A DNA stretch of 64,000 bases, taken from Silene latifolia. Its lineage: Eukaryota > Streptophyta > Magnoliopsida > Caryophyllales > Caryophyllaceae. Both the position numbers and the translations under genes were made by a program. A model generated the notes under the pieces. That model was not told the DNA's origin, did not search any database, and worked only from the letters and a program-made list of their open reading frames with translations. Below are positions 55,809-64,000 of this stretch, piece after piece. Location: the NCBI RefSeq assembly GCF_048544455.1, contig NC_133538.1, forward strand, positions 38,844,969 through 38,908,968, written 5' to 3'. Position 1 is the stretch's first letter, and every line of letters starts with the position of its first letter.

Positions 55809-56960
55809 TTATTCAGTATATAGGTCTTTTGCTAGAATGGCTAGCTTCAGTGTAGCCGACTTGAAGGCTGGGGTTGCTAGGATTTCTGAGCAATCCAAAA
55901 GTCAAGAGGCTACTGGTAGTGGGAGCGACAAGACTCTTGATATTTGGTTTCTGATGTTCAGCCTCATAAGGAGCCGCCCAGGCTTGTGTCCCCAGAGGTT
56001 GTCCAGCCTTCCAAGAGGAGAAGAGAGGTTGCTGTCTCTGAGGAAGAAGGGGGAGAAAAGGAGCCTATTCAGGCCCAACCAATAAGAAGCGTCAGGGGGG
56101 TACCTGCTCAGTTGGATGATATGGATGCTGCTCGGGCACAGATAAATGATTTTTCTACCAATGTCAGTGGCCAGCTTTTATCTGATAATGCCCTTGAATC
56201 TTCTACTAAGGTTATGGCTCTCCTGTCTTCTCTTATGGCAAAGGCTGTTGCTCTTGCTTCTCAAGCCAAGGAGGTTAGTTGCAAAAGGTTTATTACTTTT
56301 ATTATTATGTATTTTTGTATTGCCTTTTTTCCCTTGGGTTTGGTTAATTGGTTTCCTTTCATCCTTCTATAGGACTTGGATGCTGGGCTAATTACTGCTT
56401 GTCAGCTCAAGGATGCCCGATCTAGAATCATTGGCTTGGAAGAAAAATTGGACAAGGTTAACCATGATTTGCACACGTCCAGGGGTAATGAGTCAGTACT
56501 TCAGTCTCAGCTAGGGTTAGCTAGAGAGGCATCTAGGGCTGCTCAGGTTTGTGAGGTGGCTGCAAAAAATGCTGAGAAAGCAGCCAAGCAAGAGCTCGAA
56601 GCTGTAAGGGAAGAGCTTGAAGCTGTTAAGAGAAAGTTGGCTGCTGAGAAGCAGGCAATGCAGGATCAGCTGAGGAAAAATGAAGATCTTGGTGCTGAGA
56701 AGGTGCTGGTGGAGGCACGGCTTGCTGATGCTGCTCAGTACTTCTTTGGGAAAGGCCGGGTTGATGCTATGAGGGATCCGGAATCTGACAGGGCTAATTG
56801 GGATCCGGATCGGGACGAGACAGCTCTGGACACCCAGTATCCTGACTTGGCCAATATGGGTCATGAAGAAGAAGTAGATTCTCCTCCTTCCAAGGAAAAA
56901 TCTGCTGATCAGGAAATGGTAGAAGGTTGTGGGTCGGTTTCTGATTCGAAACCTGTTTAG
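54719..56960 (+). pseudogene. antisense extra gene of element 4, copy 2 (with TATA 54719-54726)
   Basis: Exons by homology: about 54735-55431, 55521-55710, 55817-56273, 56373-56960; introns GTAGAT...TTTGCAG, GTATGT...ATTCAG, GTTAGT...CTATAG. Exon 1 is broken by many small changes (54795-55100 and 55375-55415), and exon 2 starts CACCCTGG with an extra C against copies 1 and 3, a frameshift. The part 55075-55375 is intact (VVSKLPFTP-like region onward, MIDTIRAMEVSPFQIMPMVW). Exon 4 is complete to TAG 56958 with coiled coil and acidic tail (DPDRDETALDTQYPDLANMG). The disruptions may be sequence errors, see findings. Confidence 0.65.
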
Positions 56961-57553
56961 ACTTGTGTTTTTGTTTTTTTGTTTTGACCCATCCAGAGGG
57001 GATGTTCCTGGAATGGATACTTGTTTCTTTTTTGGGTAATTTTGGGTATGTTGTTTCTGGGGTTGATGTTTTTGGAATGAACATTTTGTTTCGATCTTTG
57101 ATGGTTTTTCTTTGTGTTTTGGATAGTTGGATAAGGCATATTTGTAGTATTGGATGTGTACTGGATCGGGCCAGTTATTTGACTGGATTAGGCCAGGTTT
57201 CGTTGTACTGGATCTGGCCAGGCTTTTGTGTCATGGGTGGGGTTATTGCCTGTCTGGAGGGCTTACGTCCTATGCCTGTCTGGAGGGCTTATAACCCATT
57301 TATGATATACAATCCAGGAAAAGTTTTCCCAAGTTTGTATATTTGGGTGAGCTCGGTATTTTAAGGCCTACTTTTGCAACTGGAAGTTGGATATTTTTTG
57401 TTTATGGAGTGGCCCTCAATCTTGAAAATTTGTTTTAAGTAAGGTGTTAATTCAATGCATTATCTTAAACAAATATTAAAGATTCTACTTGGTAGGGGAA
57501 AAAAGAAAAACAAAGACATTAACAAGTATTTAGGCACATAGTAAGAAAAATCA
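56961..57553. other. tail of unit 2
   Basis: Equivalent to 50433-51018; noncoding. Runs into the next unit at TAAGAACCGTC (57554). Confidence 0.6.
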
Positions 57554-58791
57554 TAAGAACCGTCAACAACAGATTTGCAACTCAGTTAAAGGTAAGGTCT
57601 AATCAGTCTCTAGTGAGAAGGGTAGTGGAAAGGTCCTTTCGGTCCGCTATCCGCCCTAGATTCTTCCTAAATAGCTTTCACTCTGATTAGGGTAGTCTAT
57701 TGTTCATAGCAGGTCTTAATTCATTCCAATCTTTCGATCTAGGTCTGAGTTCTAGCGGATTAATTAATGAGTCGCATGTATTCAACTAATCAATTACCAT
57801 TATATGCTATGATTAAAAATTCTCACATGAAAACTACCAGATCTAATTATAACATTACTACAAATCCGCCATGGTTCCCCTAAATCCTAGCAAAAAGGGT
57901 ATTAGCTACGCATGATATTAGTAGAACTAATAGAAATAATTGAAATAATTAATTTTGACATAGCAATAAGATGAATTAATGGAAACAACATAAACTAGTT
58001 AATTCTAATAAACGAATGATAGCAATCAAGGGAGTAAAGGAATCAAGAGAAGATGTAATTAAGAATTAAAACTATAATTAAATTACTAGAGAAGAGGGGA
58101 TAGGAATTACAGAAGTATGAGATCCGGAATAACAGAGAGAGCAAAGTAACGTGATATGAGGTTGAATGATAAGAAAAAAGTGATGGAAGAAGTGTTTAAC
58201 AAAGATGAAAGATAACCTAATAATTTTTACTAAGTCCGTCTTAAATAATAAGAGGATTAGTGAGCCGAAATTATAAAACAGATTTCGACCAAACTGCAGA
58301 TAAGTCGATCGACCAAGAAGAATAGCCGTCGACTTTTTGTCGTCGCGATTCTGCAATGAGCACTGAACTTCAAACTGCCGCCATTTCTTCGTTACTTGGA
58401 CAAACAGAGCGTTTTCGGTGGCGTTGGAAAGCTAAGAGGACAAAATTTCATCTCCAATTAGAATCACCGAAAAATATGTTGTAGAACTCGAGATATGACT
58501 CTTCAAATTAGGCACTAGTAATTTGAAGTTCTTCCTTTGCTCGCCTAGCTATCTTACTTCTTTGCGCATCACAATTAGTAGTTTCCAAGCTCCGACTCAA
58601 CTCATCTCCTAAATGCATGCATAGGGACATGTTTTAGGCATGATTATGCTCCTTTCCGGTTTATACCTGCAAATAATACAAGACAAACCAAAGTAGACAA
58701 TTCGGGAGACATTTGTAGCTAAACACTACACAAAATGCATAGAAGTGCGTGCAAATGAAGTACGAAATACCTATATAAAATGCACGCATTA

Positions 58792-60437
58792 AATAACATT
58801 CAAAACATGTGTAGTCAACCATGGATAAGGCATATGATACATACAAACGAGACAATCCAACCAAAACGCCCTAAATGATAATACAACTATTAACATGCAT
58901 GGCTATATGAATAATATGATACAAGAAGGCTAAGTGAACAATAATTAGACTTATATGACACAACACAAGTATCCGGCTCAGGGGCTACCTTTAAAGCATG
59001 TCCAAGACACAACACACAAGTATCTGGCTCAGAGGCTACCTTTAAAGCATGTCCAAGACACAACACACAAGTATCTGGCTCAGAGGCTACCTTTAAAGCA
59101 TGTCCAAGACACAACACACGAGTATCTGGCTTAGAGGCTACCTTTAAAGCATGTCCAAGACACAACACACAAGCATCTGGCTCAGAGGCTGCCTTTAAAG
59201 CATGTCCAAGACACAACACATAAGTATCTGGGACGGGATTACTAATGTCACATTCATACTTATGGCTTGCATCTCACCATAAGAACTTATGGGAACATCA
59301 ATCCCGACGATCATATCGCAACTAGAAGGCTTATAGCTCACCTCTAGTATCCGATAGGACCAAGACTCTCACAACCGAACAATACAAGGCATTATCAAGA
59401 ATACGACCCCTTACAAGTAACTATTTATAATAAATATATCATGTATTATATTAATAAATATTCCACTTCATAATTTAACATGCCGGTTAAATAAAATATA
59501 ACAAGCGATAATGAATAATTTACGTTATGTGAAATTTACGAGATAAAATGTAAGCCAGCTTATGTGACTCATTCATGAGCCCACTTCAAAATATAAGGTT
59601 GGCCCGACAATTAAAAAATGACGAGTCCAACAAAAAAACATGTAAAGCCCAACAATTGTATCACATGAAGCCCAACAAATAAACCATATGATGTCCAACA
59701 AGTTAAACATGTAAAGCCCAACAAACTAATCATGTGAAGTCCAAGTATTTACACATATCAAATCCGACAAATTCAACACAACAAGCCCAATAATTGTAAT
59801 GTATTTAGACCAACAATTAAATTATAAAGAAAGAGCGATAATTAACGAATTACATTATATAAAACACGAGACGGAAATTAAATAATTCGTATTCACTAAA
59901 CTTGCGCCAAAACCACCTATCACCACAACTTAGGGGAAGCCATATGGGCAGCCCCTTTCTCGCCTCAACAAACACCTACAACCACCATCATTCCACCCCC
60001 AAAACAGCCACCATTCGACTACCCACAACTACCCCTCACACCACTTCATATCCCGTCCCAAAATCAGTCCAAAACAGCCCCGAAACAGACCACCAAACTC
60101 GTCAAACAGACCACACTGAGACGCCTAGACACGAGATTTTCAACTATAAACCAGATGGAACTGATAATTTATACATATAACAACACCCAACATAACCCAA
60201 ATTGACTTCCAAATACTGTCCCACAACAGCCCACCAGCAACTCCATTTCGACTGTCCCGAAACAGTCTGAATGCTGCAATAAAACCGTTCCCAAAACAGA
60301 GGAATGAGCAGTACTAGCCACGGTACAAAACAGAGTTTCAGCCGCTATTTTTGTCCAAACTCAAGATGGAAATTGAAGCCAAAGCTAATGTTTTAGCACG
60401 AATTCCCCTGAAAGGATCCGGCCTGAAGGTTTAGTAG
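58792..60437 (-). repeat. B-right flank, copy 3 (51-bp repeats 58966-59220)
   Basis: Same as 45753-47394: five 51-bp units and the CCA-rich stretch at 59902-60180. Confidence 0.7.
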
Positions 60438-61048
60438 TGTAGGTATCTAGTTCTAATATTTAAGGTAAAATGTACAGTGATGAATGAAATAAATTATATA
60501 AGAGCAATAATGTTTATGTTTCCTGGATAAGTTGAATGATAATAAAGAAAGTAAGAAGAAAGTGTAGTAAGAATAACAAGCTAATTATATATGTTTTTTT
60601 GTATATTGCTTCGTATCCTTTACAAATGTTCCTCCACTCTATTTATACTCTTTCTATTCTAACGTTACAATTGATTTTATGCTCCCCCTGGTTGTTGAAA
60701 CCGTCTCCTGATTAATAGGGAATGTGCCCTTTTAATCCGGTTGACTTATTCTAACTCAACAACTTCTCCTTTTTCTCTTCTTGCACGTTGTAGTTTATGG
60801 AAATTGCACGTTCTTGTAGTTGGACTTGGTCTTCCGTAAGAAAAGAGCATGTGCATAATTGTCTTGTTGATTTGCTGATTATTCATCTTGCTGGAGATTC
60901 CCACCAGGCTACTCTACTATTGTTATCAGGCCTCTTGATCAACTTTTCTGTCAAATAATAACTGTAATTGTCTGGACTCTGGTTGCCCCAATCAGCCTAA
61001 TTAAGTCAGGCTAGAGTGAAGTCAGACCAGGCTAAATTGGACCTAACA
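60438..61048 (-). repeat. element 4 3' LTR, copy 3
   Basis: 611 bp, same length as copy 1, TGTAGG...CCTAACA; TATA (minus strand) near 60644-60652. Confidence 0.8.
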
Positions 61049-61248
61049 ATTGCCCCTTGACATTTTACCCGTGCTGGATCAGGCCAGGGGTGAGATGTCA
61101 ATTTTACCGGGCTCAAAAATAAAAAAGAATCACAATTACTCAATGACTCTTAGACTTCTAGTGACCGTTAAACACTGCAACGACTAGCAAGATGATGTCA
61201 CGCTGATTTTTTGCAATTTCTAGGGTTTTTGCACCGTTATTTTTCTCC

Positions 61249-62302
61249 TATAAATACGGTATTGATGGTGAGTTTATTCTTCACCAAAATTCTTCTACTT
61301 CTCTTACTGTATTCTCCTACTTCTCAGAAGGCTGCAGCTAAACCTGAACCAGCAGATATCCACAAAGAGGAGGTGGTTGAGATTGATCCTCATGCACGTG
61401 CTATAGCGTTTAAATACCAGGATTCTGTTTTATCTGCTCTCCGATCACTTGAATCCTCTTTTCCTGAAGAGAATCTGTTGAAAACGAACTATGATGGGGT
61501 TTTAAGGGAGAAAAAATTGATCCCTGATTCAGCTGAGGTTTGGATCCCTGAATCTTGTCCGGTCAGAGCTAATTGGGTGTCACCTGGCTGGTTCTGCATC
61601 TATGAATGGGCGTTCCAGGCTGGTTGTAAGTTGCCTTTTACTCCCTTGATGATTGATACTATCCGAGCCATGGAAGTATCACCCTTCCAAATTATGCCAA
61701 TGGTGTGGAAACTTGTCCATTCCATTGAGAATTTATGTGCTAAACATAAACTTACAATTACTGTCAATGACACCAAGGCAGTATATCACCTGAAAAACCC
61801 CTCTACTGGTCGTTTTAATTTAAGAATTAAGTCAAAAATGTCTTCATTAATTACTAATCTGGATTATGGAGACGATAAAGGCTGGGCGAAGACTTACTTA
61901 TTCATCCGGACTGACACCCTGGGGTCTGGCCTGGATTATCTGAGATATCCTCCTTTGGAGAGTGGTAGATGTCCTGTATTCTTGATTTGCATTTTATATT
62001 GTATGAATTCGAAATATTTAATTTTTACCTGAGTATTTTGGGGGTGTTTGCAGCACCTGGCTGGAACTTTGATCCTCTTGATGAGGAATCCGTTTCAAGG
62101 ATAGCGGCCTTTCTTGCTCTTCCCGAGGAAGAAAGGACTTGGCCCGGTAGTCTGGGTAGGGATTTGTTGCCCCGGTACATGAAGCCTAAGCTGAATGTAG
62201 TTAAAGTGCCTAAAGGCAAGCCTAGCTCTACTGCTCTCTCATGTATGTCTTCTTTATATTTTTGTGTTGCCTGCTGTCTTCATGTTATTTCTTTCCTGCT
62301 AC

Positions 62303-62340
<38 letters not shown>

Positions 62341-63494
62341 TTATTCAGTATATAGGTCTTTTGCTAGAATGGCTAGCTTCAGTGTAGCCGACTTGAAGGC
62401 TGGGGTTGCTAGGATTTCTGAGCAATCCAAAAGTCAAGAGGCTACTGGTAGTGGGAGCGACAAGACTCTTGATATTTGGTTTCTGATGTTCAGCCTCATA
62501 AGGAGCCGCCCAGGCTTGTGTCCCCAGAGGTTGTCCAGCCTTCCAAGAGGAGAAGAGAGGTTGCTGTCTCTGAGGAAGAAGGGGGAGAAAAGGAGCCTAT
62601 TCAGGCCCAACCAATAAGAAGCGTCAGGGGGGTACCTGCTCAGTTGGATGATATGGATGCTGCTCGGGCACAGATAAATGATTTTTCTACCAATGTCAGT
62701 GGCCAGCTTTTATCTGATAATGCCCTTGAATCTTCTACTAAGGTTATGGCTCTCCTGTCTTCTCTTATGGCAAAGGCTGTTGCTCTTGCTTCTCAAGCCA
62801 AGGAGGTTAGTTGCAAAAGGTTTATTACTTTTATTATTATGTATTTTTGTATTGCCTTTTTTCCCTTGGGTTTGGTTAATTGGTTTCCTTTCATCCTTCT
62901 ATAGGACTTGGATGCTGGGCTAATTACTGCTTGTCAGCTCAAGGATGCCCGATCTAGAATCATTGGCTTGGAAGAAAAATTGGACAAGGTTAACCATGAT
63001 TTGCACACGTCCAGGGGTAATGAGTCAGTACTTCAGTCTCAGCTAGGGTTAGCTAGAGAGGCATCTAGGGCTGCTCAGGTTTGTGAGGTGGCTGCAAAAA
63101 ATGCTGAGAAAGCAGCCAAGCAAGAGCTCGAAGCTGTAAGGGAAGAGCTTGAAGCTGTTAAGAGAAAGTTGGCTGCTGAGAAGCAGGCAATGCAGGATCA
63201 GCTGAGGAAAAATGAAGATCTTGGTCTTTGAGAAGGTCTTTGGTGGAGGCACGGCTTATCGATGTCTTTGCTCAGCTTCTTTGGAAAGGCCGGGTTGATG
63301 CTATGAGGGATCCGGAATCTGACAGGGCTAATTGGGATCCGGATCGGGACGAGACAGCTCTGGACACCCAGTATCCTGACTTGGCCAATATGGGTCATGA
63401 AGAAGAAGTAGATTCTCCTCCTTCCAAGGAAAAATCTGCTGATCAGGAAATGGTAGAAGGTTGTGGGTCGGTTTCTGATTCGAAACCTGTTTAG
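61249..63494 (+). pseudogene. antisense extra gene of element 4, copy 3 (with TATA 61249-61256)
   Basis: Exons about 61265-61964, 62054-62242, 62349-62805, 62905-63494. Exons 1 and 2 are open and join in phase 1 (LES|A|PGWNFDP). Exon 3 shares the frameshift near 62480 with the other copies. Exon 4 is intact until ~63225, where GGTGCTGAGAAGGTGCTGG of copy 2 is replaced by GGTCTTTGAGAAGGTCTTTGG, giving TGA at 63229; the frame resumes after another change and ends at TAG 63492. The best copy for exons 1-2. Function unknown; C-terminus is a coiled coil. Confidence 0.68.
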
Positions 63495-64000
63495 ACTTGT
63501 GTTTTTGTTTTTTGTTTTGACCCATCCGGAGGATGTTCCCGGAATGGATACTTGTTTCTTTTTGGGTAATTTTGGGTATGTTGTTTAAGGGGTTGATGTT
63601 TTTGGAATGAACATTTTGTTTCGATCTTTGATGGTTTTTCTTTGTGTTTTGGATAGTTGGATAAGGCATATTTGTAGTATTGGATGTGTCTTGGATCGGG
63701 CCGATTATTTGATGGATTAGGCCAGTTTCGTTATCTTGGATCGATCGCCAGGCTTTTGTGTCATGGGTGGGGTTATTGCCCTGCCTGGAGGGCTTACGTC
63801 CTATGCCTCATGCGGAGGGCTTATAACCCATTTATGATATACAATCCAGGAAAGTTTTCCCAAGTTTGTATATTTGGACCGAGCTCGGTATTTTAAGGCC
63901 TACTTTTGCAAATCGGAAGTTGGATATTTTTTGTTTATGGAGTGGCCCTCAATCTTGAAAATTTGTTTTAAGTAAGGTGTTAATTCAATGCATTATCTTA
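63495..64000. other. tail of unit 3
   Basis: Equivalent to 56961-57466, noncoding, with many small differences centred on CTG/CAG. Confidence 0.6.

Larger units (their letters stand above)
51019..57553. repeat. tandem 6.5-kb unit, copy 2
   Basis: About 6535 bp: element 3 LTR fragment 51019-52257, B-right flank with 51-bp repeats 52258-53898, element 4 LTR 53899-54514, antisense gene 54719-56960, tail. Highly similar to copy 3 except clusters of small substitutions and indels at 52640-52665, 53525-53585 and 54340-55400, nearly all at CTG or CAG. Confidence 0.92.
57554..64000. repeat. tandem 6.5-kb unit, copy 3 (cut by window end)
   Basis: Element 3 LTR fragment 57554-58791, flank 58792-60437, element 4 LTR 60438-61048, antisense gene 61249-63494, tail to the window end. 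About 90 bp short of a full unit. Clusters of CTG/CAG-centred changes lie at 63220-63290 and 63525-63915, with single ones near 58200, 58347 and 59630. Confidence 0.92.

Overview
The window is repetitive nuclear DNA of a land plant, almost certainly a eudicot. Nearly all of it is nested retrotransposons. I found no ordinary host gene, rRNA or tRNA gene. Several features give the kingdom: chromodomain-bearing Ty3/gypsy elements, Tat-type elements with a double RNase H and an antisense extra gene, an L1-type LINE with a plant-type ORF1, and primer sites for plant tRNA-iMet and tRNA-Asp. CTCGATCGAG palindrome arrays and the Tat (Retand-like) elements make me suspect Caryophyllales, perhaps Caryophyllaceae, but the sequence cannot prove this.

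Layout, left to right. (1) 1-3725 and 8580-~8660: minus-strand, internally deleted, Athila/Tat-like element (A), with gag remnants, tRNA-Asp primer site and LTR. (2) 3726-8567: L1-clade LINE inserted into that LTR, flanked by a 14-bp target duplication. (3) 8660-12106: microsatellites, CCGG-rich and GGTGG-rich segments, then the 3' end of a minus-strand chromovirus-type element (B-left). (4) 12107-31277: plus-strand Tekay-like chromovirus (element 1). Its 3' LTR is split by element 2 (19406-30105), a minus-strand Tat-lineage element with two 590-bp LTRs and the 5-bp target duplication AGTAT. (5) 31278-32297: gag, primer site and LTR start of a minus-strand chromovirus (B-right). (6) 32298-45752: element 3, minus-strand, with LTRs of about 1.75 kb, target duplication AATAA and a non-autonomous interior that contains organelle-like DNA. 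Its 3' LTR is split by a Ty1/copia element (33565-40148, 189-bp LTRs). (7) 44512-64000: a 6.5-kb segment present three times head to tail. Each unit joins part of the element 3 LTR, flanking sequence with a 51-bp tandem repeat, a 611-bp LTR of a Tat-like element (element 4), and that element's antisense, intron-containing extra gene.

The nesting gives a relative chronology: A before the LINE; B before elements 1 and 3; element 1 before element 2; element 3 before the copia element; everything in the unit before the triplication. All gag-pol genes carry stops or frameshifts, so the elements look dead in cis.

The points most worth a second look are: the antisense genes, which have their own TATA box and (in element 4) phase-consistent introns; the palindrome quartets spaced at about two helical turns; and the differences among the three 6.5-kb copies, which cluster at CTG/CAG and look like methylation-linked base-calling error rather than mutation. 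All boundaries come from reading by eye.
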